Of a DNA stretch of 64,000 nucleotides, positions 35,303 through 43,632 are shown in pieces; position 1 is the first letter of the stretch; the number at the start of each line of letters is the position of its first letter. Under the pieces are notes generated by a model. It was not told the DNA's origin, did not search any database, and saw only the letters and a list, made by a program, of their open reading frames with translations. Source of the DNA: an uncultured Hyphomonas sp. (GTDB lineage Bacteria; Pseudomonadota; Alphaproteobacteria; Caulobacterales; Hyphomonadaceae); assembly GCF_963678875.1 (NCBI RefSeq), contig NZ_OY787456.1, forward strand, positions 2,108,001 to 2,172,000, read 5' to 3'. The position numbers were made by a program, and so were the translations under genes.

Positions 35303-38104
35303 TCAGCAAGGATCGCTGGCTTCAAGACCGCACGACCAGCCCTGCCACCAGGTGTCCTGGGCGTTTTCAACCGCGCCGATGTAATCGACCGAGTCGAAGA
35401 ACGAAGACACAGTTGCCGGATCGACTGCCGTGACCGCGGATTCGGCCGTACCGTTGACGAACACATTCGTCAGCGTGTCAGCCACGTTGGTCGAGTTGTT
35501 CGCATCAGCAGCGACAGCACCTTGCGCTGCCGCCGTGTCGGAGGCCGCAGTTGCAAGACCACCGGTGCAATCGAACAGCACAGAGCTGAACTTCGGATCG
35601 GCGCCTTCGGTGTAGCCGGCCACACTGTCGCCAGCGCTGGTCTCGAAGCGGAAGCATTCCGCGCCGTAGTTCACCACACCATTGAGGTAGTGGCCAAGCG
35701 TTCCGGTGTTGAGACGGAAGGCGTTTGTCCGGTTACCCACAAAAGTGAAGTTGGAGATCGTCGGGTTGGATTGCGGCGTCACTGCAGAAGAAACGCTCGA
35801 GGCTTCGGTGATGTTGTCACCGCCAGCTGCACGCTGAACCACGATCGCGTACTGGATGTGGCCGTTATAGCCGTTGTCCGTATCGATCGAGTCATCGTCG
35901 TTGCCGGTCAGGACGAGGTGCTTGATGTTCACACCACCGCCGAAGAACTCGACGCCGTCGTCGGAGTTGTTGTGCACCTGGATGTAGTTCACGTCCGTAC
36001 CGGTACCAACACCTGCGAAGGTGATACCGTTCAGCTCGTTGCCCTGCGTGTTGATCGCGTAGCCAGCGTGCTTCACCAGCGTGTAGGCGAACGAACCGCT
36101 GTCGTCTCCGGCATCGCCGCCGCCATAGACGGCTTCCGGGTTGGTCACACCTTCAACGATGTTTTCACACTGCGGCGAACCCGGCGTTGCGGCATCGCGG
36201 CAACGGTTGATCGGAGCCTGGCCAAGGATAACAAGACCGCCCCACTCGCCAATGGCGTTTTCAGGGTCTGCCTGGCTGTCGGTGACGTCAGCTTCCGATG
36301 TGAATACGACCGGGTTGGCAGCCGTACCGTTCGAAAAGATCTGCGAACCACGGTTCACGACCAGATAGTCATCGCCTTCGTTACCGAAGAGGGTCACGCC
36401 GGATTCGATGGTCAGCGACGCCGGGACGCCGCCAGCCAGGTTTCCATCCGGTCCCGTATCCACACCGACGTCCACACGGCCTGCGATCTCATACAAGTTG
36501 CCGCGGGTCAGACGGACATCCGAAGAGATCTGGCCGGTCAGACGGCAAACCGTCGTACCTTGAATGGTGAAGCCGGAGTCGGTCGTTCCGGTCGGGCAGC
36601 TCGGCTCCGGGAACAAGCCGAAGGTCCAGCCTGCAGCCCAGTTGCTGGTCACGGTTTCGGTCGGGCCGAAAGCACCAATATAGTTGGTCGCTTCGAAGAA
36701 GCTCGACACAGATGACGCATCGAATGCGGTCACGCCCAGCTCAGCCGGTCCCGGGAACAGGACGGATGCGAGCGTGTCGGTGACCAGTGCATTGTTTGCA
36801 TCTGCCGCGACGGCGCCCTGAGCCGCTGCTGTATCGGAGTTCGCCGTTGCGAGGCCGCCATCACAGTCGAACAGCACGGAGTTGAACGTCGGGTCTGCGC
36901 CAGCCTGGAAACCTGCCGTGCCATTTCCGGCACTCGATTCAAAGCGGAAGCACTCCTGACCGTAATTCACCACACCGTTCATGTACTGACCGATGGTTCC
37001 GGTGTTGAGGCGGAAGGCATTCGTCCGGTCACCAACGAAGGTGAAGTTGGAGATCTTCGGGTTGGATTGCGGCGCAACGGAAGCAGAAACGCTGGAGGCT
37101 TCAACGATGTTGTCGCCGCCGTTGGCCCGCTGAACAACAACCGCATACTGGATGTTGCCGTTATAGCCGTTGTCCGTGTCGATCGAGTCGTCATCGTTGC
37201 CGGTCAGGACCAGGTGACGGACGTTAACGTTGCCGCCGAAGAACTCGACGCCATCGTCGGAGTTGTTGTGAACCTGGACGTTTTCAACGCGCGTGCCGCT
37301 ACCGATACCGGCAAAGGTGATGCCGTTCAGCTCGTTGCCCTGCGTGTTGATCGCGAAGCCAGCGAAGCGCACCTGCACATAGTCCAGAACACCGCTGTTG
37401 TCGGTCGCGTCGGCACCGCCGTAAACGGCTTCGGGGTTGGTCACGCCTTCCACGATGTTTTCACACTGGGCGGTCGCTGGCGTGGCAGCATCCTTACAGC
37501 GGTTGATTGGCGCCTGCCCCAGCAGGACAAGACCGCCCCACTCGGAAATGGCATCACCGCCGAGATCGTTCGACGGATCGGCGTCTGCCTGACGCTCAAG
37601 GTCGTTGGCGCTGGTGAAGATGATCGGCTGAGCTGCCGTGCCGTCCGCGACGATCTGGGACCCGCGGTTGACGACGAGATAGTCGGTACCGGATTCACCA
37701 AAGATGGTCACACCAGGCTGGATCGTCAGAACCGCAGGCTGGCTGCCGGCGACGTTGCCTTCAGCACCGACGTCGGTACCGACGTCGACGCGGCCGCTCA
37801 GACGGTAAGCAATACCGTCGATATTCTCCAGCGTGACGTTGGTCAGGTAGGCGCCAGACAGATCGCAGGTCGTCAGGCCGCCAACCGGTGTACCTTCGGT
37901 GAAGCCCGTCGGGCAAGCTGCACCCGAACCGGAGCCGCCACCGGATCCGCCGTTGCTGCCGCCCGGAGGCGTGCCCGCGTCAGTCGCGCCGGGCGATGAA
38001 ATGCTGCTGCCTTGCGAACATGCCGCCGCAAGAACAATCGCAGCAACCGCCACGCTCCGCGCCATCGCGCTTTTGAATGTTTTCCTAAAACTCATTGTCG
38101 TCAT
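35303..38104 (-). CDS. Internally duplicated, cysteine-containing lipoprotein partnered with a TonB-dependent receptor
   Basis: About 933 residues. The signal ends VLAAACSQG, giving a lipidated Cys, followed by a Gly/Ser/Pro-rich tether. The body consists of two homologous halves of about 430 residues, each starting with CPTG and sharing RVDVG, GPDGN-like, DYLVVNRGSQI, EWGGLVLLGQAPINRC, QCENIVEGVTNPEAVYGG, NNSDDGVEFFGG and DTDNGYNG segments. The strand-rich, Asn/Gly-turn pattern suggests a beta-helix, with conserved cysteine pairs in each half. The function is unknown. The start is ATG 38104 or 38095; AGGGGAAG is upstream. Position suggests a surface partner of the receptor, as SusD is to SusC. 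Confidence 0.8.
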   Translation of the reverse strand: MTTMSFRKTFKSAMARSVAVAAIVLAAACSQGSSISSPGATDAGTPPGGSNGGSGGGSGSGAACPTGFTEGTPVGGLTTCDLSGAYLTNVTLENIDGIAYRLSGRVDVGTDVGAEGNVAGSQPAVLTIQPGVTIFGESGTDYLVVNRGSQIVADGTAAQPIIFTSANDLERQADADPSNDLGGDAISEWGGLVLLGQAPINRCKDAATPATAQCENIVEGVTNPEAVYGGADATDNSGVLDYVQVRFAGFAINTQGNELNGITFAGIGSGTRVENVQVHNNSDDGVEFFGGNVNVRHLVLTGNDDDSIDTDNGYNGNIQYAVVVQRANGGDNIVEASSVSASVAPQSNPKISNFTFVGDRTNAFRLNTGTIGQYMNGVVNYGQECFRFESSAGNGTAGFQAGADPTFNSVLFDCDGGLATANSDTAAAQGAVAADANNALVTDTLASVLFPGPAELGVTAFDASSVSSFFEATNYIGAFGPTETVTSNWAAGWTFGLFPEPSCPTGTTDSGFTIQGTTVCRLTGQISSDVRLTRGNLYEIAGRVDVGVDTGPDGNLAGGVPASLTIESGVTLFGNEGDDYLVVNRGSQIFSNGTAANPVVFTSEADVTDSQADPENAIGEWGGLVILGQAPINRCRDAATPGSPQCENIVEGVTNPEAVYGGGDAGDDSGSFAYTLVKHAGYAINTQGNELNGITFAGVGTGTDVNYIQVHNNSDDGVEFFGGGVNIKHLVLTGNDDDSIDTDNGYNGHIQYAIVVQRAAGGDNITEASSVSSAVTPQSNPTISNFTFVGNRTNAFRLNTGTLGHYLNGVVNYGAECFRFETSAGDSVAGYTEGADPKFSSVLFDCTGGLATAASDTAAAQGAVAADANNSTNVADTLTNVFVNGTAESAVTAVDPATVSSFFDSVDYIGAVENAQDTWWQGWSCGLEASDPC
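35306..36598 (-). repeat. Second half of the lipoprotein duplication
   Basis: This is the C-terminal copy (from CPTGTTDSG to the final Cys) of the 439-codon unit that also spans about 36599-37915. Protein order and motifs match along its whole length, and DNA identity is high in places, for example around 35866-35915 versus 37156-37205. Confidence 0.85.
36599..37915 (-). repeat. First half of the lipoprotein duplication
   Basis: This is the N-terminal copy, beginning CPTGFTEG. It differs from the second copy mostly in short insertions, such as the extra residues after FTSANDLERQ and the longer end FGPTETVTSNW. Confidence 0.85.
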
Positions 38105-38252
38105 CTTCCCCTGTGTGCTCCAGAACAGACGCATTTTCGGTCAGATCCACGCGAGCGAACGGCTATCCGTGACTCGACCCCGCGATCTCCCACGGGCCTT
38201 ATTGCAGCGCTTCAAGACGCTTTCGAAACTGATTTGTAAACTTTATGTAACG

Positions 38253-38279
38253 CTCTCATTGGAAGGCGACCAATGCGAG
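38253..38279. promoter_or_regulatory. Inverted repeat upstream of the duplicated lipoprotein gene
   Basis: CTCTCATTGG (38253-38262) and CCAATGCGAG (38270-38279) form a dyad with one mismatch and a 7-base spacer. It lies 149 bases upstream of the lipoprotein ATG and 88 bases past the XRE gene. It could be the site of the adjacent XRE regulator; there is no direct proof. Confidence 0.4.
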
Positions 38280-38366
38280 AAATCACCTAAAGTATTGCAG
38301 CTTTGAGTCTTGTTTTCATATTGTTTTTCAGGGACACATGTGCGCGCAACCAAGTGCCGGGATCCA

Positions 38367-38720
38367 CTATCTGGTAAGCAGGCCGACTGGTACTTCCAGG
38401 GCTTCTGCCAGGCGTTTGGCAGTTTTCAGGCCGAACGGCATTCCACGCTCCATCGCCGAAATGTGGTTTGCGCGAATACCGCAGCTGTTGCTCAATTCCT
38501 TTTGAGTCAGAAGGCGGTATTGGCGCAGTGCGCGGATGGGATTCTCCCCCGCCTCGATCTGCTTGAGCACATCTTCCGGAACATCAGGCTGCACCAGCTG
38601 CGCCGCGGACGCCTGCTGGGCCTCAAGGTCATCAATCCGCTTTTCCAGATCCTTCACCAGCTTTTCAAGATCGAGGATCTTGAGCTCCAGCGAATAAACG
38701 AACTGATTATCAATCGGCAT
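38367..38720 (-). CDS. XRE-type helix-turn-helix regulator with N-terminal coiled coil
   Basis: About 117 residues from ATG 38720. Residues 8-35 are a charged heptad helix (LELKILDLEKLVKDLEKRID), predicted to be a dimerising coiled coil. The HTH domain (about 60-117) reads LRQYRLLTQKELSNSCGI, then ISAMERGMPFGLKTAKRLAEA, ending VPVGLLTR. No toxin gene is adjacent, so an antitoxin role is not supported. It lies upstream of the lipoprotein and receptor genes on the same strand with a 262-base gap that holds a dyad, and may control them. Confidence 0.85.
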   Translation of the reverse strand: MPIDNQFVYSLELKILDLEKLVKDLEKRIDDLEAQQASAAQLVQPDVPEDVLKQIEAGENPIRALRQYRLLTQKELSNSCGIRANHISAMERGMPFGLKTAKRLAEALEVPVGLLTR

Positions 38721-38885
38721 CGGCTTTTCCCAGCTAATCGCCGGCACCCTTAGAAGCCCAAGCCAAAAGTTTCATGTCAGATGTATGAAGGTTCCGCGAC
38801 TGCGTGCTGGCAACTCATGATAGAGGCACCTCGCCTCCAAACGTGGCGGACGCGACAACACCCCGCGATGACAGATTTGACGGCA

Positions 38886-38914
38886 TTGACAGCAAGAGAA
38901 GCAGCACTTATCTG
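38886..38914 (+). promoter_or_regulatory. Promoter of the tetR-hlyD-ABC operon
   Basis: TTGACA at 38886-38891 is a consensus -35. Seventeen bases later TATCTG (38909-38914) is a weak -10 that overlaps the palindromic operator, so repressor binding would block RNA polymerase. Confidence 0.5.
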
Positions 38915-38927
38915 ACTGACCAGTCAG
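38912..38927. promoter_or_regulatory. TetR operator (CTGACTG-N2-CAGTCAG)
   Basis: A 16-bp dyad with perfect 7-bp arms and an AC centre, 16 bases before the tetR ATG. It has the form of CecR/AcrR-like TetR operators (the TGACTGACCAGTCA type), and its place over the -10 fits autorepression. Confidence 0.8.
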
Positions 38928-38943
38928 TTATTTGAGTGGTCGG

Positions 38944-39570
38944 ATGCAAAGGGCCCGTACAGAGGAAGCGAAGGACGAACGCCGCCAGGCGCTGCTGTCC
39001 GCTGCGCTCGACGAATTCTTCGAAAAAGGCTTCGCCGCCACCCGCATGGACGATGTCGCCCGGCGCGCGCACCTGTCCAAAGGTGCGCTCTATCTCTACT
39101 TCGATTCAAAGGACGCCCTGTTCCAGGGCCTCGTCGAGTCGCTCGCGACGCCCAATCTGGAAATTGTCGAACAGATCACACAACAGGCCGCGACACTGAA
39201 AGAGGCGCTGCGCGGCATCCGCCTGTTTGCGCCGAACCTGATCCGCCAGACCGAATTGCCCCGCCTGATGAAAGTCCTGATCGGTGACAGCCAGATGTTC
39301 CCGGACCTGGTTCAGACCTACAGACGCGAACTGATTGACCGTGTACTGTCCATGATCGCCTCCCTCCTGAAACGGGCCAACGATAGCGGGGAAGCCAGCA
39401 TCGCACACCCGGAGCTCACAGCCCGCCTTGTCATGGCGCCCATTGTCCTCTCCGCGTTGTGGCAGGCGGTGTTCAACCAGAAATCCGAAGCTGACGTCAA
39501 TCTCGACCAGCTTTTCGAAATCCACGAGCAGATGCTGCTCAATGCCCTTCGGATCGAGGCCGCGTCATGA
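38944..39570 (+). CDS. TetR family repressor of an ABC efflux operon
   Basis: 208 residues from the ATG at 38944; a TTG at 38932 would add four. HTH at about 15-55: ALLSAALDEFFEKGFAATRM, then VARRAHLSKGALYLYFDSK. The C-terminal domain resembles those of CecR/YbiH and other efflux regulators. Its gene overlaps the membrane-fusion gene by four bases. The order tetR-hlyD-ATPase-permease is that of E. coli cecR-ybhGFSR, except that only one permease is present here. Confidence 0.92.
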   Translation: MQRARTEEAKDERRQALLSAALDEFFEKGFAATRMDDVARRAHLSKGALYLYFDSKDALFQGLVESLATPNLEIVEQITQQAATLKEALRGIRLFAPNLIRQTELPRLMKVLIGDSQMFPDLVQTYRRELIDRVLSMIASLLKRANDSGEASIAHPELTARLVMAPIVLSALWQAVFNQKSEADVNLDQLFEIHEQMLLNALRIEAAS

Positions 39571-40520
39571 CACATGGATTGAAGTTGCGCGTATTGATCG
39601 GCGGCATCCTGATAGCCGCGCTCGCTGGCTGCACACAGCAGGCTGACACGGTACACCTTGGCTATATCGAAGCGGACTGGACCTATGTGGCCGCTCCGGC
39701 CGCTGGCCGAATTGTGGAACAGTCGGTGAAGGAAGGCGACCGCGTGACACCGGGCGACTTCCTGTTCCGGCTGGACAGCACCGCCGAAGAAGCTGCGGTG
39801 TCTGAGGCCAGCTCGCGGCTGGACCAGGCGGCCGCCCAGGCCAACGATCTCAGCACCGGGGCCCGCCCGCCGGAGATGAAACGCCTCGAAGCCCAACTGG
39901 CTGCCGCAAAGGCCCGCCTTGTCAAAGCCACGAGCGAGCGTGACCGGATCCTGCCGCTCGTCGAACAGGGCTACGCCCCGAAATCCCAACGCGACACGGT
40001 CGAAGCGGAATTCGACGCTGCCGCGGCCGCCGTTCATGCCGCCGAGCAGGACCTCAAAGTCGCCGCCCTGCCCGCCCGCGATGCGACCCGCGAAGCCGCA
40101 CAGGCTGCGACCCAATCTGCAGAAGCAGCCAAGACAGCCGCCGAATACCGCCTTCACGAACGGCGAGCCGTCGCCCCGGTGGAAGGCCGCGTGGAAGAAG
40201 TCTTCTTCCGCACGGGCGAGTTCGTCACCCCCGGCACACCGGTGATCGCCATTCTTCCCGAAGGTGGCCTCAAGGCCCGGTTCTATGTTCCGGAGACAGA
40301 GCTTTCGAAGCTGAAGGCTGGCGAAAATGTTTCCGTATCTGCCGACGGACTGCAGGCCCCGGTCCAGGCAGAGGTCACTTTCATCGCCCACGAAGCAGAG
40401 TTTGCCCCGCCGGTGATCTATGCCCGCCATTCCCGCGAAAAACTGGTCTTCATGGTCGAAGCGAAAGTGCCGCCCGGAATCGGCTTGCATCCCGGCTTGC
40501 CTGTAGAGGTCAACTGGTAA
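39567..40520 (+). CDS. HlyD-family membrane fusion protein (YbhG-like), lipoprotein
   Basis: 317 residues. The signal ends ALAGC, giving a lipidated Cys in the periplasm. A biotinyl-lipoyl half-motif follows (AAPAAGRIVEQSVKEGDRV), then a long alpha-hairpin rich in Ala (about 75-190), the second lipoyl half (RAVAPVEGRVEEVFFRTGEF) and a beta barrel. It bridges the ABC transporter to an outer-membrane channel. Start and end overlap both neighbours (ATGA and TAATG). Confidence 0.93.
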   Translation: MTHGLKLRVLIGGILIAALAGCTQQADTVHLGYIEADWTYVAAPAAGRIVEQSVKEGDRVTPGDFLFRLDSTAEEAAVSEASSRLDQAAAQANDLSTGARPPEMKRLEAQLAAAKARLVKATSERDRILPLVEQGYAPKSQRDTVEAEFDAAAAAVHAAEQDLKVAALPARDATREAAQAATQSAEAAKTAAEYRLHERRAVAPVEGRVEEVFFRTGEFVTPGTPVIAILPEGGLKARFYVPETELSKLKAGENVSVSADGLQAPVQAEVTFIAHEAEFAPPVIYARHSREKLVFMVEAKVPPGIGLHPGLPVEVNW

Positions 40521-41452
40521 TGTCCGGCGACTACGCCATCGACGTTCACGGCCTGGTCAAGCGCTTCGGCAGCAAGACCGCCGTGGCCGGTGTCGACATC
40601 CAGATGCCGCGCGGCGAGGTCTGGGGCTTTCTGGGCCCCAACGGCTCCGGCAAGACAACGACGATCCGGATGATCTGTGGCCTGCTGAAAGTCACGGAAG
40701 GCACAGGCCAGTGCCTCGGCTACGACATTCAGCGCGATACTGCCCGGATCCGCGAGTTGACCGGATACATGACCCAGAAATTCTCCTTCTGGGCCGATAT
40801 GACCATCCGGGAAAACCTCGAATTCGTCGCCCGGCTTTATCGCCTGCCCCACACCCGGCAGACGGTTGACGAAACGCTGGAAACGCTCGGCCTGACACAT
40901 CGCCAGCATCAATTGTCCGGCGCCTTGTCCGGCGGCTGGAAGCAGCGCCTCGCCCTCGCCGCAGTGACCATGCACGATCCGAAACTCCTCCTGCTGGACG
41001 AGCCGACCGCCGGGGTTGATCCGCAGGCGCGGCGTGATTTCTGGGACGAGATCCACCACCTCTCCCTGAAGGGCATGACGGTTCTGGTATCGACCCACTA
41101 CATGGACGAAGCCGAACGTTGCGACCGCATCGTCTATCTCGCCCATGGCGAAAAGATCATCGAAGGCAGGGTGCCGGATGTGATCGACCGCTCAGGCCTG
41201 CTGACCTTCCGCGGAGAAGGACAAGGCGTCCGGCGCCTCGCAGACGACATCAAGAATGAACCCGGCGTCGAACATGTCGCCTATTTCGGATCTGCACTTC
41301 ACGTCAGCGGAAAGGACCGCGGCGCCATCCGGAAAGCCCTCGACATACATCAGGCACCTGACGTCAGCTGGAGCGAAGTCCGCACCAGCCTGGAAGATGC
41401 CTTCATCGCTCTCAGCACCGAGGCAGGCGAAGACAAGCGGGTGCATTCATGA
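40520..41452 (+). CDS. ABC transporter ATP-binding protein (single ATPase domain, YbhF-like half)
   Basis: 310 residues: Walker A GPNGSGKTTTIRMI (near 36), signature LSGALSGGWKQRLALA, Walker B LLLLDEPTAGVDP and the switch His in VSTHYMDEAE. The C-terminal 80 residues are an extra domain typical of this export class. E. coli YbhF has two ATPase domains; this has one, so it should act as a dimer. It overlaps the permease gene by four bases. Confidence 0.95.
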   Translation: MSGDYAIDVHGLVKRFGSKTAVAGVDIQMPRGEVWGFLGPNGSGKTTTIRMICGLLKVTEGTGQCLGYDIQRDTARIRELTGYMTQKFSFWADMTIRENLEFVARLYRLPHTRQTVDETLETLGLTHRQHQLSGALSGGWKQRLALAAVTMHDPKLLLLDEPTAGVDPQARRDFWDEIHHLSLKGMTVLVSTHYMDEAERCDRIVYLAHGEKIIEGRVPDVIDRSGLLTFRGEGQGVRRLADDIKNEPGVEHVAYFGSALHVSGKDRGAIRKALDIHQAPDVSWSEVRTSLEDAFIALSTEAGEDKRVHS

Positions 41453-42588
41453 ACGGCCTGGTCCGCTCCCTTGGCCGCATCTGGGCGGTGTTCATGAAAG
41501 AGACGGTCCAGATCCGGCGGGACCGCCTGACCTTCGCCGTCATGTTCGGCATACCGATCATGCAGCTGATCCTGTTCGGCTATGCGATCAACATGAACCC
41601 CAAACACCTGCCCGCTGCGCTTCTGGTGGAGGAACAGACGCCGATTGTCCGCACCATGGTCCAGGCGCTGAGGACATCAGACTATTATGACTTCGTCATG
41701 CAGACCGATGACCCGCGCAAAACGGGTGACCTGCTCGCACGCGGTGAAGTGGCTTTCGTGGTTTCGGTCCCGGCGGGCTTTACCCGCAAGCTGGTGCGGG
41801 GCGAAAACCCGCAGATCCTGATCGAGGCAGACGCCACCGATCCCGCCGCCGCGTCAGGCGCTGTCGGCTTTGCGCAGACGATCCTGTCCAATGCCCTCCG
41901 GCATGATCTGAAAGGCCCGCTGGCCGGTCTTGCGGGCGGGCAACCGCCTTTCGAACTCGTCGTCCACCAGATGTACAATCCCGAAGCCAAGACCAGTTAT
42001 AATATCGTGCCCGGCCTTCTGGGCGTGATCCTGACCATGACGCTGGTGATGATCACGGCCATCGCCATGACGCGCGAGTCCGAACAGGGCACGATTGAAA
42101 ACCTGCTTGCCATGCCAGTACAGCCACTCGAAGTCATGCTGGGCAAGATCCTGCCTTATGTCGTGGTGGGTGCCGGACAGACAGCGCTGATCCTGATCGC
42201 GGCAAGGGTTCTCTTCGATGTACCTTTCGTCGGAAGCCTGTGGATCCTCCTGCTCGGCGTATCTGTTTTCGTGCTGGCGAACCTCGCGCTGGGATTCACC
42301 TTTTCGACCATCGCGCGGACCCAGATGCAGGCGATGCAGCTGACCTTCTTCTTCTTCCTGCCGTCCCTACTCCTGTCCGGCTTCATGTTCCCGTTTCGCG
42401 GCATGCCGGAATGGGCCCAGATGATTGGGGAAGTCCTGCCGCTGACCCATTTCCTGCGGATCGTGCGCGGCGTGATGCTGAAGGATACGAGCCTCGCCCA
42501 GCTGCAAAACCCGATCCTCGCGCTATGCCTGTTCACCGCTGTGGCGGTGTGTGTCGCCATGCTGCGTTATCGCCGAACACTCGACTAG
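41449..42588 (+). CDS. ABC-2 type permease (YbhS/YbhR-like)
   Basis: 379 residues. One N-terminal membrane helix, a large periplasmic domain (about 45-180) and five C-terminal helices, ending with the ABC-2 pattern FFFLPSLLLSGFMFPFRGMP and LPLTHFLRIVRGVML. Probable homodimer, since only one permease is encoded. The substrate is unknown; homologous systems export drugs such as cefoperazone and other amphiphiles. Ends seven bases from the convergent epmB. Confidence 0.93.
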   Translation: MNGLVRSLGRIWAVFMKETVQIRRDRLTFAVMFGIPIMQLILFGYAINMNPKHLPAALLVEEQTPIVRTMVQALRTSDYYDFVMQTDDPRKTGDLLARGEVAFVVSVPAGFTRKLVRGENPQILIEADATDPAAASGAVGFAQTILSNALRHDLKGPLAGLAGGQPPFELVVHQMYNPEAKTSYNIVPGLLGVILTMTLVMITAIAMTRESEQGTIENLLAMPVQPLEVMLGKILPYVVVGAGQTALILIAARVLFDVPFVGSLWILLLGVSVFVLANLALGFTFSTIARTQMQAMQLTFFFFLPSLLLSGFMFPFRGMPEWAQMIGEVLPLTHFLRIVRGVMLKDTSLAQLQNPILALCLFTAVAVCVAMLRYRRTLD

Positions 42589-42594
42589 GTCGTT

Positions 42595-43632
42595 TTATCC
42601 CTTGTACGGATGAAACTTTCCGTCCCGGCCACGCAGTGCCCGGCCTTCAGGTGTTTCGACAACATCGGACGATGCCGCATTCGCCTTGGACACCCCGCCC
42701 GGAATGTCGATCACATAATGGGGCAGCGCGAGACCGGACACGCGATCCCTTAGCGCGGAATAGAGGGCCTGCCCTTCCTCGACACTCACGCGGAAATGTC
42801 CGGTGCCCGGCGCAAGGTCCGGATGGTGCAGGTAATAGGGACGGATCCGCGCAGCCACGAGCGCTTGCATGAGGTCTGCCAGCGCCGCCACGTCATCATT
42901 CACGCCGCGCAGCAGAACAGACTGGGACACAAGCGGGAAGCCAGCATCAGCAAGGCGCGCAGCGGCGGCCTTCGTCTCTGGCGACAGCTCTTTCACATGA
43001 TTGATATGGATGGAGACATAAACCGCCGCACCGTCCGCTTTCAGCGCCTGGACGAATTCAGAGCTAATCCGCGCAGGGTCCGCAACCGGCATGCGCGTGT
43101 GCCAGCGGATCACCTCGACATGAGGGATTGCCGCAATCGCCTGCGTCAGTGTTTTCACGCGCGCCGGGGACAACATGAACGGGTCCCCGCCCGTCAGGAT
43201 CACTTCCCGAACGCCCGGCTGTGTACGGACATATTCAAGCGCGGCGTCCAGCTCAGCGGGTGCCAGCGTCTCGCCGATGCCCGGCCCCACCATTTCGCGG
43301 CGGAAGCAGAAGCGGCAATAGACCGGGCACACGGCGACCGGTTTCAGCAACACGCGGTCGGGATAACGGTGCACGATACCGGGCACCGGCGTATGCGCCG
43401 CATCGCCGATCGGATCGGCCAGTTCTTCCGGCGTCCGGACCAGTTCTTCGGGGCGAGGCACGAACATGCGCGCGATGGGGTCATCCGGATCGGACCGGTC
43501 GATGCGGTTCGCCAGGAACGGCGTCACCGCAATCGCATAATGGTCTGCGACAGGCGCCAGCGCGGCCACCTCATCCTCTGAGATCAACCCGGCCTCCTGC
43601 AGCGCCATTGGAGTGCTCAGCGGCCGGCTCAT
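42595..43632 (-). CDS. epmB: EF-P (R)-beta-lysine aminomutase EpmB (radical SAM)
   Basis: About 345 residues from an ATG that overlaps the epmA stop (ATGA). The radical SAM motif is CPVYCRFC (C-x3-C-x2-C), and GGDPFM follows as the SAM-contacting GGE-like motif. The PLP lysine sits late, in the LPHYVIDIPGG region. It isomerises lysine to beta-lysine for EF-P. The ATG at 43650 would add six residues and is less likely. epmA and epmB together serve efp just beyond. Confidence 0.93.
   Translation of the reverse strand: MSRPLSTPMALQEAGLISEDEVAALAPVADHYAIAVTPFLANRIDRSDPDDPIARMFVPRPEELVRTPEELADPIGDAAHTPVPGIVHRYPDRVLLKPVAVCPVYCRFCFRREMVGPGIGETLAPAELDAALEYVRTQPGVREVILTGGDPFMLSPARVKTLTQAIAAIPHVEVIRWHTRMPVADPARISSEFVQALKADGAAVYVSIHINHVKELSPETKAAAARLADAGFPLVSQSVLLRGVNDDVAALADLMQALVAARIRPYYLHHPDLAPGTGHFRVSVEEGQALYSALRDRVSGLALPHYVIDIPGGVSKANAASSDVVETPEGRALRGRDGKFHPYKG

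Noticed and set aside
35264..36715. Plus-strand frame antisense to the duplicated lipoprotein
   Set aside because: It mirrors the repeat of the real gene and lacks any protein motif.
35306..37915. Repeated stretches considered as a CRISPR-like or mobile repeat array
   Set aside because: Only two long in-frame copies exist, inside one gene, with no short direct repeats and spacers.
38367..38720. XRE protein as the antitoxin of a toxin-antitoxin pair
   Set aside because: No small toxin-like gene is adjacent on either side.
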